Positions 16,007 through 25,609 are shown, counted from the first letter of the stretch. The stretch: 64,000 nucleotides of DNA from Bacillota bacterium (GCA_023397675.1 JAEWTV010000139.1:223781-287780); one strand, 5' to 3'. Notes: generated by a model from the letters alone, not told the origin. Numbers and translations: made by a program.

Positions 16007-16927
16007 ATGAGAAATGATATTTTAAATCATTATTTAGAAACAGGCACATACACTTATTCAGGTTTGTACGCAGATTATTTCAAAAAATTGCCGACTGATA
16101 TTAATGAGCTTGGGAATCTTATATGTACACAAGTAATACATCGTATAACATTACATCAAGGGAATACAGGAGCTAATGAAAATTTAATTTATGGTGATAT
16201 GACAAACTATCCTTGGTATCGGCTTCGTTGTGAAGACGATGTTTTGTCAACTGCCACCGCAATGACAGCAGAACTTTTTAGATTAGATAAAAGAGGATTT
16301 ACCTTCCAAAGAGCAATTGAGAATAAAATAGTAGTTACTTGCAGGTATGTGTCAGTATTAATGTCTTCAATTTTAAAAGCAAAAGGAATTCCTTGCCGTT
16401 CAAGAGCTGGATTTGCTCCATATTTTAATAAAAATCAAAGTTGGGACCACTGGATTAATCAATACTGGAATAGTGATGCGAACAGATGGATCAGCTTTGA
16501 TGCTGATGCTTTTTTTTGTGAAGAAGATTTAGGATTCAATCAGTTCGATATTCCAACAGATAAGTTTGATTGGTCAGGTAGAGCTTGGATTGATATAAGA
16601 AAAGGCAAAGTTGATGGGGCACGCTTTATTTATGCAGATGGTTTAGGTACAAACTCATTAAAAGCTGTAATAAGAGGAATATTTTATGACTTTCATTCAC
16701 TTATGAATAATGAAATATCATATAAATTCCAGCCATCTTATATAGATGATAAATTTCATAACTTAACTGAAAAAGATTTTTCAGAGATTGATATTTTGGC
16801 AAATTTGCTTTTAGACCCTGATAAAAACTTTGATAAACTTGTCGAAATTTGGAACACAAACCGTAAGTATCGTATCTTAAACAGCCCATTGGTTGGTGAC
16901 TGGGACCACTTACAATACATTACCTAA
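16007..16927 (+). CDS. Transglutaminase-like domain protein
   Basis: A 306-residue protein with a transglutaminase-like core. The expected Cys-His-Asp triad is visible as C112 (VVTCRYVSVL), H148 (SWDHWINQYW) and D165 (WISFDAD). The spacing and the segment LKAKGIPCRSRAGFAPYF match the core of bacterial transglutaminase-like peptidases. No signal peptide is seen, so it is probably cytoplasmic. AGGAG lies before the ATG. It is more AT-rich than the flanking exporter genes and lies in an accessory patch. Substrate unknown. Confidence 0.8.
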   Translation: MRNDILNHYLETGTYTYSGLYADYFKKLPTDINELGNLICTQVIHRITLHQGNTGANENLIYGDMTNYPWYRLRCEDDVLSTATAMTAELFRLDKRGFTFQRAIENKIVVTCRYVSVLMSSILKAKGIPCRSRAGFAPYFNKNQSWDHWINQYWNSDANRWISFDADAFFCEEDLGFNQFDIPTDKFDWSGRAWIDIRKGKVDGARFIYADGLGTNSLKAVIRGIFYDFHSLMNNEISYKFQPSYIDDKFHNLTEKDFSEIDILANLLLDPDKNFDKLVEIWNTNRKYRILNSPLVGDWDHLQYIT

Positions 16928-16957
16928 TTCTGTAGAATTATATTGATACATTTTAAT

Positions 16958-17056
16958 ATGAAAAGGGCTGAAAAACCGGGTTTTGAATAGTACGATGAAA
17001 GCTGCATAAAAACACCTGAAACTTGTGAAGTCGATTTGTATATTCCGGCAAAGTAA
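16958..17056 (+). pseudogene. Remnant of a GyrI-like effector domain C-terminus
   Basis: Read in frame, this segment gives AEKPGFE, a TAG stop, YDES and then CEVDLYIPAK followed by TAA. It aligns with the last residues of the AraC-GyrI regulator at 14434-15318 (DEKPDFEWYDE and AEVDLYIPVK); the TAG replaces the tryptophan codon. DNA similarity begins abruptly at the 5' side. It is a decayed fragment of a second copy, left after duplication or recombination. Confidence 0.75.
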
Positions 17057-17071
17057 GGTTTTTAAGAAACA

Positions 17072-17105
17072 GAGGCTCCTGCTTTTATTAAGCAGGAGTC
17101 TTTTC
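17072..17105 (+). terminator. Terminator after the GyrI remnant
   Basis: The arms GGCTCCTGCTT and AAGCAGGAGTC enclose TTATT and lead into TTTT. Confidence 0.8.
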
Positions 17106-17229
17106 CTGCTTGCAGCAATAAAAAATGACATTTGTCATACTGTGTTGTTCTGCAAGTCACTATATTGCTATATATCTTTGTATTATTATTATCCTGTAAA
17201 CTTCAAATAAATAGCAGGAGGACTTATTT

Positions 17230-18162
17230 ATGATAGTTGAAGTAAAAAATCTTGTCAAAAGATATAAGGATGTTCTGGCAGTTGATAATGTAAATTTGGC
17301 TATAGAAGAGGGAGAAATATTCGGCCTTCTAGGCCCTAATGGAGCAGGAAAAACTACAACCATAAGTATTCTTACCGGTTTGGTCAGAAGTGACAGCGGG
17401 GAAATCAAAATATTTGATAAGGACTTAAAAACTAATGAGATGGAAATAAAGCATCAACTAGGTATGGTACCACAGGATATTGCTGTTTTTGATGATCTGA
17501 CAGCCTGGGAAAACCTGAGCTATTTCGGAAAGCTATATGGACTTAAAGGCTCAATGCTAAAGGAAAGAGTTGAAGAGGCACTGGAGTTTACCGGATTGGT
17601 TGAAAAAAGGGACAGCTATCCTAAAAAATTCTCTGGAGGAATGAAAAGAAGGTTAAATATTGCATGTGCGGTAATGCACCATCCAAAGCTGATTATACTG
17701 GATGAACCTACAGTAGGCATTGACCCCCAATCCAGAAACCATATCCTCGAATCAATCAAGAAGTTGAATAAACTAGGCTCCACTGTTATCTATACCTCTC
17801 ATTACATGGAGGAGGTTGATGAAATATGTACCAAAATAGCAATAATGGATCACGGCAGAGTTATTGCGAAAGGAACCGCAGATGAATTGAAGAACTTTGT
17901 AGCTGTAGATGAAAAAGTTACAGCAGAACTGTCATCTGTTAATTTCACAATAGTAGATAACATAAAGAAAATCCGTGGAGTTAAGGATTGCACTATCACT
18001 GGGAAACAACTTGTTGTAATATCCGGGAAACACAGTAAAAACCTTGGAAGCATCATTAACGCAATTTCGGAGACTGACTCGGAAATTCTCTCGTTAAATG
18101 CCGAAAAACCGACACTGGAAGGTGTTTTCCTGACACTTACCGGAAGAAAATTAAGGGATTGA
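17230..18162 (+). CDS. ABC transporter ATP-binding protein (DrrA/CcmA type)
   Basis: A 310-residue ATPase with Walker A GPNGAGKT (35-42), signature FSGGMKR (134-140) and Walker B LIILDEP (154-160), and a C-terminal extension of about 90 residues as in drug-exporter ATPases. AGGAGG stands before the ATG. It leads an operon with two ABC-2 permeases and precedes a NarL-type two-component system. The natural reading is an exporter of an antimicrobial or lipid-active compound, switched on by the adjacent kinase and regulator; the cargo is not known. Confidence 0.9.
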   Translation: MIVEVKNLVKRYKDVLAVDNVNLAIEEGEIFGLLGPNGAGKTTTISILTGLVRSDSGEIKIFDKDLKTNEMEIKHQLGMVPQDIAVFDDLTAWENLSYFGKLYGLKGSMLKERVEEALEFTGLVEKRDSYPKKFSGGMKRRLNIACAVMHHPKLIILDEPTVGIDPQSRNHILESIKKLNKLGSTVIYTSHYMEEVDEICTKIAIMDHGRVIAKGTADELKNFVAVDEKVTAELSSVNFTIVDNIKKIRGVKDCTITGKQLVVISGKHSKNLGSIINAISETDSEILSLNAEKPTLEGVFLTLTGRKLRD

Positions 18163-18173
18163 GGTGTGTGAAA

Positions 18174-19286
18174 ATGAGAATCCTGAATATTTCATACTAT
18201 ACTTTCCTCAAAAATATAAGAGATTGGAAGTATATAATGCTTTTGATTATTGCTCCCCTAATAACTATATTGCTAACAGGATATAGTACAAACAATATTG
18301 ATGAACATAGAAAAACGCTGAAGTCGGTTATAGCTGTATATAGTGAAGATAAGGGAGAAATATCGGACAAATTTTATGCATTGCTCAAATCGCCGGACGT
18401 TGGAAAAGCATTCGATGTCAGGTATGAGTCGTCTTATAATGACGGCTATAATACGGTACTGTATGGAAAAGCAGATACATTTATATACTTGGAAAAAGGG
18501 CTTTCGAAAAATTATAATTCTGGAAGTAACACAGGTATAAAGGTATTCAGTGATAATGGAATGCCAGCTGCCAAGCTTTTGTTAGAAAGTTTTGAAAACT
18601 CTTTAAATACAATTAATACTTTGAATGCAATAGAGCTAAAACCTGTTATTTCTGAGGTCCCTAATACTATAAAGGATGTAGCTGTACCTCCCATTGGGGA
18701 TACTCCAAGCGGGCTTGATCGGTGGACATATCTTAACATACTTCTTTTCCTTTTATACGGTGCACTGCTTGGAAGTTTCGAGGTGATTAACGGGGTAAGG
18801 GAAAATACTCTGCTTAGATTCAATGTAGCTCCGATAGGAAAGTATTCCAACGTAACCGGACATTTCCTAGGCAGTTCATTTACACTCTTTTTATGCTCAA
18901 TAGTTACCATTTTTGCATCGAAATTTCTTTTTGGTTCAAACTGGGACGGAAACATTTTAATAATACTTATATCTTACCTGTTATACTCATCTATATCCAT
19001 TTCGCTTGGAATGCTATTGGGGTATTTAACTAAAAAAGTAAGCATATGTACGTTAGTTATTTTATGTGTAAATGTATTGTTGGTAAATGCATCAAATGCT
19101 TTATCACCAGATGAAGGATTTTTCAAATATGTAAATATAGTTAGTCCAATAAATAATGTTTATAAAGCAATTAAAAACACGATATTTTTAGGCTCAGATA
19201 ATTTGATGCCTGTAGCAGTCCTTTTAATAGAAGCAGTCTTGTTTTTTGCATTAACTGCAGCGGCAGGAAGGAGGAGATCAGCATGA
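18174..19286 (+). CDS. ABC-2 transporter permease
   Basis: A protein of about 370 residues, with one N-terminal helix (YIMLLIIAPLITILLTGY), an extracytoplasmic domain of about 150 residues and some five C-terminal helices. This is the ABC-2 exporter layout (YhgE/DrrB/NatB-like). ATG 18174 is chosen as start; upstream in-frame TTG and GTG codons lie closer to the ATPase stop. It overlaps the next permease gene by ATGA and probably forms a heterodimer with it. Confidence 0.87.
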   Translation: MRILNISYYTFLKNIRDWKYIMLLIIAPLITILLTGYSTNNIDEHRKTLKSVIAVYSEDKGEISDKFYALLKSPDVGKAFDVRYESSYNDGYNTVLYGKADTFIYLEKGLSKNYNSGSNTGIKVFSDNGMPAAKLLLESFENSLNTINTLNAIELKPVISEVPNTIKDVAVPPIGDTPSGLDRWTYLNILLFLLYGALLGSFEVINGVRENTLLRFNVAPIGKYSNVTGHFLGSSFTLFLCSIVTIFASKFLFGSNWDGNILIILISYLLYSSISISLGMLLGYLTKKVSICTLVILCVNVLLVNASNALSPDEGFFKYVNIVSPINNVYKAIKNTIFLGSDNLMPVAVLLIEAVLFFALTAAAGRRRSA

Positions 19287-20386
19287 TAGTACTTGCAAAT
19301 AATCTTAAAAGAATTTTTAAGAATAAGATACAACTGTTGGTTATATTAATACTTCCATCCATTTTCCTGACGCTTATTGCATTATACATGGCACCAGACT
19401 CAACAACCAACAATGCCAGTATTATTGATATGGACAAAACACAATATACTCAAATGCTCACCCAAGTTCTTGGTAATAAGGCTAAACTTATACAAATTGG
19501 TAAAGATGAAATACGGGAAAGTCTGGATGGATTGAATACAGATTATGTGCTGGTTATAGACAAGGGCTTTACTCAACGACTCATTAATGGAGAAGACGTT
19601 AAAATCAACGGGTATTACCTTGAAAACTCTGTTAAGTCGTCAGCAATCCGTGAATTTGTCAAAAGTTATATAAACTCTTCAAGGACAATTGCATTAAGTG
19701 CCAATAGAAATGCTGAAAAATTCTATGAAGGTATGAAAATATATCAGGCTAAGGACCAGGGAATGGACTTCAATTTAATAACCGGTAAAAACAGAAATTC
19801 GTCCTATATGACTCTTGGTATTCTGTTGATGTTTATGTTATTCTCATCAGTAGTTTATACAGCACAAATTCTTAACGACAAGGAAAACCGCACGTTTTAC
19901 AGGACAATAACGGCACCTGTATCATTAAAAAGCTATATGCTTCAAAACATTTTAGTTTTCGTTCTTACATCAATAATACAGGTGACAATAGTGTTTTTTA
20001 TATTGAAATTCTTAATCGGAATATATATGGGAGAAGTATTTATAAAAATGTATCTGCTGTATATTACAGCAGCTGTGCTGTGTGTTTCCTTCGGAGTAGC
20101 TGTCAGTTCCATTTCTAAAAACACCTTGCAGGCCATTTTCATGGGGTTGTTTATTTCTCTCCCAACAAGTTTTCTGGGTGGATGCTGGTGGGAGAATAGC
20201 ATGTCGACAGAGGTTATAAGAACTATAGGAAAGTTTACACCTGTATACTGGATAATGGATGCTGTCGGTAAACTTCTCGACAATGTTGGTTTTTTAGAAG
20301 TATCGAAGGATATAGTCATTGTCCTTATGTTTGCAGTAATACTCTTTTTCTTAGGCACATGGAAAAAGGAGGACATTACTGCTTAG
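19283..20386 (+). CDS. ABC-2 transporter permease
   Basis: A 367-residue second permease with the same layout: an N-terminal helix at about residues 14-35, a soluble extracytoplasmic part to about 175 and five to six helices at the C-terminus. The loop NDKENRTFYRTITAP is typical of ABC-2 permeases. It is translationally coupled to the preceding permease and ends the exporter operon; a terminator follows. Confidence 0.87.
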   Translation: MIVLANNLKRIFKNKIQLLVILILPSIFLTLIALYMAPDSTTNNASIIDMDKTQYTQMLTQVLGNKAKLIQIGKDEIRESLDGLNTDYVLVIDKGFTQRLINGEDVKINGYYLENSVKSSAIREFVKSYINSSRTIALSANRNAEKFYEGMKIYQAKDQGMDFNLITGKNRNSSYMTLGILLMFMLFSSVVYTAQILNDKENRTFYRTITAPVSLKSYMLQNILVFVLTSIIQVTIVFFILKFLIGIYMGEVFIKMYLLYITAAVLCVSFGVAVSSISKNTLQAIFMGLFISLPTSFLGGCWWENSMSTEVIRTIGKFTPVYWIMDAVGKLLDNVGFLEVSKDIVIVLMFAVILFFLGTWKKEDITA

Positions 20387-20399
20387 TTGCTCAAATATC

Positions 20400-20448
20400 A
20401 GGAACTGTTTTTGTCTTGTGACAATAAGCAGTTCCTTTATTTTTTTAA
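20400..20448 (+). terminator. Terminator after the ABC exporter operon
   Basis: AGGAACTG pairs with CAGTTCCT around a loop of about 22 bases, followed by TTATTTTTTT. Confidence 0.75.
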
Positions 20449-20549
20449 AGCATTAATATTAGAATATAAAATAGGGTTTGATAAAGAGCACTGTCGAGAT
20501 TTTGTTCTATATTTGCTATAATATGACTATCAAACCTTTAGGGGTACAT

Positions 20550-21650
20550 ATGAAATACATATTTAAATTTCTTTTTCTTGTATACCTGATTTTAGTATTT
20601 GTAATTAACGATGTTGTATCATATGAAAAAATAGCTTTACTCGTATTAATTGTTGGCTTAAATGTTTTTATGGAGAGGTTTGGCAGCAACATCTATATTG
20701 TTTTAATATCTTTTGCGTTAATCTGCATAGGTGCATGGCTGGATAAATCTTTTGGAGTCCTGTTTTGCTTGACAGTATATGACCTTATATATAAAAAGGC
20801 TTATTATGCATTGCTTCCTGTAATTGCTGGTGTAATGTATTTTTTGCATACAAAGGATTCAATTTTAATGATCATGTTGATTTGTATATGTTCGGTTTTG
20901 TCTTATGTAACAAGGAAAAAAGACGACAAGGAACTTATATATAAAAACAGCATTGATGATGAAAGAAGGCTCAGGTATGAGCTTGAAGCAACCAAAAACA
21001 AGCTTCTGAATTCAACCAGAGAGGTTGCATACCTTGCGGAAACCAGGGAAAGAAACAGAATAGCAAGAGAAATTCATGACAATGTAGGTCATAGTATAGC
21101 TGGTATTCTAATACAGCTTCAGGCAGCCCATAAGCTTTATAGGAAAGACAATGAAAAATCGCAGGAGATATTGAAAAAATCAATAGATGGTCTGGCGGAT
21201 ACCGTAACTTTATTAAGAGATACTGTCCATAATATCAGACCCAGTGAAATTGTTGGTGTGGATTATATTAAAACAATAATATCAAATTTTAACTTTTGCC
21301 CAGTACAATTTGGGTTTACAGGAAATTTCGATATGCTTCCGACTAACCATATGGAAATCATAGGAACCAGTATCAAGGAAGCTCTTACCAATGCGTCAAA
21401 ACACTCCAGAGCGACGAAAATTGAGATATCCATAGATATAAATGACGGTTACACAAGATTATATATCAAGGACAATGGCATAGGATGCAAAAGCATTAAG
21501 GAAGGAATGGGGCTTAGTGGAATCAGGGAAAGAGTATCCAATACCGGCGGAACTGTATCAATAAGCGCTGAAGACGGTTTCTTGATTGTATGTGTAATTC
21601 CAAGGTTTAATAGTGAAGGAGGCGGTATCTTTGAAAGTATTAATAGTTGA
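20550..21650 (+). CDS. NarL-type sensor histidine kinase
   Basis: A 366-residue kinase. The first 125 residues form several membrane helices without a large outside domain. Then comes a short coiled segment, a HisKA_3 dimerisation box with the phospho-acceptor His176 in AREIHDNVGHS, and a C-terminal ATPase domain with KEALTNASKHSRA (N box) and DNGIGC. ATG 20550 is chosen since the protein then starts at the first helix; an extended -10 TGCTATAAT lies at 20514-20522. It overlaps its response regulator. It may sense envelope damage and control the exporter upstream. Confidence 0.9.
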   Translation: MKYIFKFLFLVYLILVFVINDVVSYEKIALLVLIVGLNVFMERFGSNIYIVLISFALICIGAWLDKSFGVLFCLTVYDLIYKKAYYALLPVIAGVMYFLHTKDSILMIMLICICSVLSYVTRKKDDKELIYKNSIDDERRLRYELEATKNKLLNSTREVAYLAETRERNRIAREIHDNVGHSIAGILIQLQAAHKLYRKDNEKSQEILKKSIDGLADTVTLLRDTVHNIRPSEIVGVDYIKTIISNFNFCPVQFGFTGNFDMLPTNHMEIIGTSIKEALTNASKHSRATKIEISIDINDGYTRLYIKDNGIGCKSIKEGMGLSGIRERVSNTGGTVSISAEDGFLIVCVIPRFNSEGGGIFESINS

Positions 21651-22257
21651 CGATGATGCTTTGATAAGAGATGGCTTGAAGCTTATTCTGGAACTTGAAG
21701 AAGATATTGAGGTAATTGGAACCTCATCCAACGGGCAGGAAGCATTTGAATTATGCCGTAAACTAAGACCAGACATTGTTCTTATGGATATAAGAATGCC
21801 TGTTATGGACGGTGTATTGGGAACAAAGCTAATTAAGGAACATTTTAAAGATATTAAAGTTGTAATCCTAACTACCTTCAAGGATGATGAATATATTAAA
21901 GAAGCTATTAAATTTGGCGCTTCAGGATATATTCTAAAGAACCAGTCATCTGACAGCATTGTAAGTTGCCTAAGAACCGTCGTAAATGGTAATATGGTTT
22001 TTGAAGGTGAAATTGCTGCAACGCTTTCAACCTTGATAAAGGACGGGAAAAGCTCCAGTGCCAAAGATTTTGATTTGTCTGAAAGGGATTTTGAAATCCT
22101 TAAACTTGTAGGTGATGGTATGACAAACAAGGAAATTGCAAATGCCTTGTTTCTAGGTGAGGGGACTGTTAGAAACTATGTTACAAGTCTTCTAGAGAAA
22201 TTAAACCTTCGGGATAGGACGCAACTAGCGATCTTTTATTTAAAGAATTTTCAATAG
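21631..22257 (+). CDS. LuxR/NarL-type response regulator
   Basis: A 208-residue regulator. The receiver has the acidic pocket VDDDA, the phosphorylation site D53 (VLMDIRMP) and lysine in GYILKNQ; a LuxR-type helix-turn-helix is at about 145-200 (LSERDFEILKLVGDGMTNKEIA). The start is TTG 21631 after GAAGGAGGCGG, inside the kinase gene, which gives the standard MKVLIVDDD N-terminus. It is the cognate partner of the kinase. Likely targets are the neighbouring exporter and amidase genes. Confidence 0.92.
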   Translation: MKVLIVDDDALIRDGLKLILELEEDIEVIGTSSNGQEAFELCRKLRPDIVLMDIRMPVMDGVLGTKLIKEHFKDIKVVILTTFKDDEYIKEAIKFGASGYILKNQSSDSIVSCLRTVVNGNMVFEGEIAATLSTLIKDGKSSSAKDFDLSERDFEILKLVGDGMTNKEIANALFLGEGTVRNYVTSLLEKLNLRDRTQLAIFYLKNFQ

Positions 22258-22271
22258 AGAAGGAGAAGAAA

Positions 22272-23171
22272 ATGTTTTCAGGAAAAAGAGTAATTATTGC
22301 TTTATTTATAGTTATAAGCCTTATGCTGAGTGTATCCTGTGGTAGCAAAAGTACAACTGATACAAATACTACAGTAAAAGCTTCAACAATGGTGTCCGCC
22401 GCAACTGCTTCAACAAACCAAATCCAAAGCAACCAAACTCCAACCACAATAACGGATTCTGCTACTTTAACTGAAAAAACAGTCCAACAACCAACTACTT
22501 CAGAAGAATCTAAAAATTCATCGCAACTGGATAAGAAACCTGTTCATAAAGTAATTTGTATTGATCCGGGGCATCAAATCAAAATAAACAATAAGACCGA
22601 ACCACTTGCTCCGTCCAGTAAGGAAATGAAGGTACAGAACCCTGGAGGCGCACAGGGGGTTGCAACAGGTGTTCCTGAATATAAGCTTAACCTTGCGGTA
22701 TCTGAAAAACTGAAGAACCTTCTTGAACAAAACGGTTACACGGTAGTAATGACAAGGGAAATAAACAATGTTGATCTTGGTAATATAGCAAGGGCTAATA
22801 TAGCCAATGAATGCAATGCAGATCTTTATATAAGAATTCATGCTGACGGAATGGATGATAGCTCGGTGAGAGGAATATCGGTACTTATTCCCGGAAGTCA
22901 ATATATAAATGATAAAAACATACTAGGCAACAGCAAATCTGCAGCAAGAAAGGTACTTGACGGCTTGGTTTCAGAAACTGGAGCCAAATCAAGGGGGATT
23001 GTTGAAAGAAACGACCTTACCGGCTTTAACTGGGCCAAGGTTCCAATGCTCCTGGTTGAAATGGGCTTTATGTCTAATCCTGAAGAGGACAGGCTTATGA
23101 ATACTGATTCTTACAGGGAGAAGATTGCAAAAGGAATTTATAATGGCGTAAATACATATTTTAACAAATAA
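22272..23171 (+). CDS. N-acetylmuramoyl-L-alanine amidase lipoprotein
   Basis: A 299-residue protein with a lipoprotein signal (VISLMLSVSC, lipid Cys near residue 23), a threonine-serine-rich linker (about 25-85) and an Amidase_3 domain from about residue 90. Zinc ligands and catalytic residues are visible in IDPGHQ, the glutamate of PEYKLNLAVS, RIHADG and the final glutamate in LLVEMGFMSN. It cleaves the amide bond between muramic acid and L-alanine in peptidoglycan, at the outer face of the membrane. It follows the response regulator by 14 bases, so it may be part of the same stress response. Confidence 0.92.
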   Translation: MFSGKRVIIALFIVISLMLSVSCGSKSTTDTNTTVKASTMVSAATASTNQIQSNQTPTTITDSATLTEKTVQQPTTSEESKNSSQLDKKPVHKVICIDPGHQIKINNKTEPLAPSSKEMKVQNPGGAQGVATGVPEYKLNLAVSEKLKNLLEQNGYTVVMTREINNVDLGNIARANIANECNADLYIRIHADGMDDSSVRGISVLIPGSQYINDKNILGNSKSAARKVLDGLVSETGAKSRGIVERNDLTGFNWAKVPMLLVEMGFMSNPEEDRLMNTDSYREKIAKGIYNGVNTYFNK

Positions 23172-23239
23172 GACTATACTTTTTCGCCGTTGACTTTTCA
23201 TTTTTGAAAATATATACTTTAAATATAAGTTAATTTAGA

Positions 23240-23338
23240 TTATTGGTCATGTAACTGGCGGAAGTGGATTAACCACAGGGAGCATGGCTTAAAGATTATC
23301 GACCGCCTGGGTATACACAGTACTCAGGCGGTTTTTTA
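23240..23338 (+). promoter_or_regulatory. ZTP (pfl) riboswitch with terminator
   Basis: The region matches the pfl-type riboswitch: CATG (P1) then AACTGGCGG, a GTGG/CCAC hairpin, CAGGGAGCATGG closing P1, and a distal CGACCGCCTGGGTA. GGCGG can pair with CCGCC as the ligand-dependent pseudoknot. The same CCGCCTG (23303-23309) alternatively pairs with CAGGCGG (23325-23331) before TTTTTT, forming a terminator. ZTP or ZMP binding should favour the pseudoknot and allow read-through into pfl. The downstream gene is the namesake pyruvate formate-lyase. Confidence 0.9.
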
Positions 23339-23374
23339 TATTCTGTGCAAATTATGGTAACGGGGGTGCCTTTT

Positions 23375-25609
23375 ATGTGTGAAAAAGCCTGGCAAGGGTT
23401 TGTTACCGGTGAATGGCAGGAAAGTATAGATGTAAATGATTTTATCATCAGAAATATTAATCCCTATGATGGAAATGAAGAATTTTTGTCCGATATCAGC
23501 GAAAAAACTGATAAGCTGTGGTCGGTTTGCAGACAACTTATAAATGAAGAATTCAAAAAAAGTGGAGTTTTGGATATTGATACCGAAACTGTTTCCAATA
23601 TTATAAGTCATAACCCGGGCTATATTCAAAAGGATTTGGAGGTAATTTTCGGACTTCAGACCGATAAGCCTTTGAAACGTGCAATTCTTCCTTTCGGAGG
23701 AATACGAATGGTACGTCAGGCTTGTGAAGAATACGGATACAAGCTTCCAGTCAAGGTCGATGAGATTTTTGAAAACTACCGTAAAACGCACAACGATGGT
23801 GTATTTAGTGCTTATACAACAGAGATGAAGCTTGCAAGAAAGTGTGGGATTATAACTGGCCTTCCGGATGCATATGGAAGGGGACGTATTATAGGCGATT
23901 ACAGGCGTGTTGCTTTATATGGAGTGGAAAAGCTTATATATGAAAAGATCAATGACTTGAATCTTTTAACTGATAAGCCTATGGATGACGACTTAATCAG
24001 GCAAAGGGAAGAAGTGTATGAACAGATAAATTCTCTGAATGAATTGATGGCTCTGGCTTCCACCTATGGGTTCGATATATCAAGCCCGGCGGAGACTGCT
24101 CTTCAGGCTGTACAATGGATTTATTTTGCATTCCTTGCTGCAATGAAGGAGACAAATGGTGCAGCAAACTCTCTTGGTCGTGTAAGCAGTTTCCTGGATA
24201 TTTATTTTGAAAGGGATGTAAAAGCCGGGATTATTACAGAAGAACAGGCCCAGGAGATAATTGATCAGTTTGTTATAAAGCTTCGGTTAATAAGGCACCT
24301 GAGAACTCCCGAGTATAACGAACTGTTTGCTGGCGATCCTGTTTGGGTAACCGAATCTCTCGGTGGAATGTGCAATGACGGAAGACACATGGTTACAAAG
24401 ACTTCCTATAGATTCCTTCGTACACTTTACAACCTTGGATCGGCACCGGAACCCAATCTGACCATATTGTGGTCGGAAAGGCTTCCCGCAAATTTTAGAA
24501 AGTATTGTTCAAAGATTTCAATAGATACCAGTGCTATTCAATATGAGAATGATGATATTATGAGACCTGTTTATGGAGACGATTATGGAATTTCATGCTG
24601 CGTATCGGCAATGAAAATAGGGCGTCAGATGCAGTTTTTTGGAGCACGCTGCAATATCCCCAAGCTTTTGCTGCTGTGCCTTAACGGAGGAAGAGATGAA
24701 ATTCTCGGAGAACAGGTAGGACCTTACTCACAGGCATATGAAGAGGAATTCCTTGATTACGACAAGGTAATGGAGCTTTTCAAGATTTACCAGAAGTGGC
24801 TTGCAGGGTTATATGTAAATACTATGAACACAATACATTACATGCATGATAAATATGCCTATGAAAGAGTTATGATGGCTCTTCATGATACTGACGTGGA
24901 AAGGTTTATGGCTTTTGGCGTATCGGGTTTGTCTGTCGCGGCAGATTCACTGAGCTCAATAAAATACGGAAAGGTAAGGGCCATAAGGAATGAAAAAGGC
25001 ATTATTACCGATTTTGAAGTTTTAAAGGATTATCCTAAATACGGAAATGATGACGACAGGGTAGACAAGATAGCAGTTAAAATTGTAAGTGATTTTTATA
25101 GCGAGTTAAGAAAGCATAAGACATATAAAAATGCAAAACATACATTATCAGTCCTGACAATAACCTCAAATGTAGTTTACGGTAAGAAAACGGGCTCCAC
25201 CCCTGACGGCAGAAAGAAGGGTGAACCCTTTGCTCCCGGTGCGAACCCTATGCATGGAAGGGATTCAAACGGAATTCTTGCAGCTATGAACACTGTTGCA
25301 AAGCTGCCCTACAAGTATTGCCAGGACGGGATATCCTTTACTGCATCGTTTTTGCCGGATTCTTTAGGTAAATACTATGAAGCTAGAATGCAAAACCTTG
25401 TTTCGTTGCTCGACGGATATTTTAAGCAGAGCGGGCACCACTTAAATGTAAATGTAATAGACAGGGAACTGCTGGAAAGAGCAATGGAAGAGCCTGAAAA
25501 GTACCCTCAGCTTACAATAAGGGTTTCAGGCTATGCCGTACACTTTGTAAAGCTCACAAGGGAACAACAACAGGAAGTTCTGAAGAGAACTTTTTATAGC
25601 AGGATGTAA
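23375..25609 (+). CDS. pflB: Pyruvate formate-lyase
   Basis: A 744-residue glycyl-radical enzyme that converts pyruvate and CoA to acetyl-CoA and formate. The active-site cysteine pair is C408-C409 (GISCCVS), and the radical glycine is G719 in RVSGYAVHF. ATG 23375 is chosen because the product then starts CEKAWQGFVTGEWQ, as in other PflB proteins; an upstream ATG overlaps the riboswitch terminator region. The ZTP riboswitch in front links expression to shortage of one-carbon units, since formate feeds formyl-tetrahydrofolate. Its activase gene follows. Confidence 0.97.
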   Translation: MCEKAWQGFVTGEWQESIDVNDFIIRNINPYDGNEEFLSDISEKTDKLWSVCRQLINEEFKKSGVLDIDTETVSNIISHNPGYIQKDLEVIFGLQTDKPLKRAILPFGGIRMVRQACEEYGYKLPVKVDEIFENYRKTHNDGVFSAYTTEMKLARKCGIITGLPDAYGRGRIIGDYRRVALYGVEKLIYEKINDLNLLTDKPMDDDLIRQREEVYEQINSLNELMALASTYGFDISSPAETALQAVQWIYFAFLAAMKETNGAANSLGRVSSFLDIYFERDVKAGIITEEQAQEIIDQFVIKLRLIRHLRTPEYNELFAGDPVWVTESLGGMCNDGRHMVTKTSYRFLRTLYNLGSAPEPNLTILWSERLPANFRKYCSKISIDTSAIQYENDDIMRPVYGDDYGISCCVSAMKIGRQMQFFGARCNIPKLLLLCLNGGRDEILGEQVGPYSQAYEEEFLDYDKVMELFKIYQKWLAGLYVNTMNTIHYMHDKYAYERVMMALHDTDVERFMAFGVSGLSVAADSLSSIKYGKVRAIRNEKGIITDFEVLKDYPKYGNDDDRVDKIAVKIVSDFYSELRKHKTYKNAKHTLSVLTITSNVVYGKKTGSTPDGRKKGEPFAPGANPMHGRDSNGILAAMNTVAKLPYKYCQDGISFTASFLPDSLGKYYEARMQNLVSLLDGYFKQSGHHLNVNVIDRELLERAMEEPEKYPQLTIRVSGYAVHFVKLTREQQQEVLKRTFYSRM

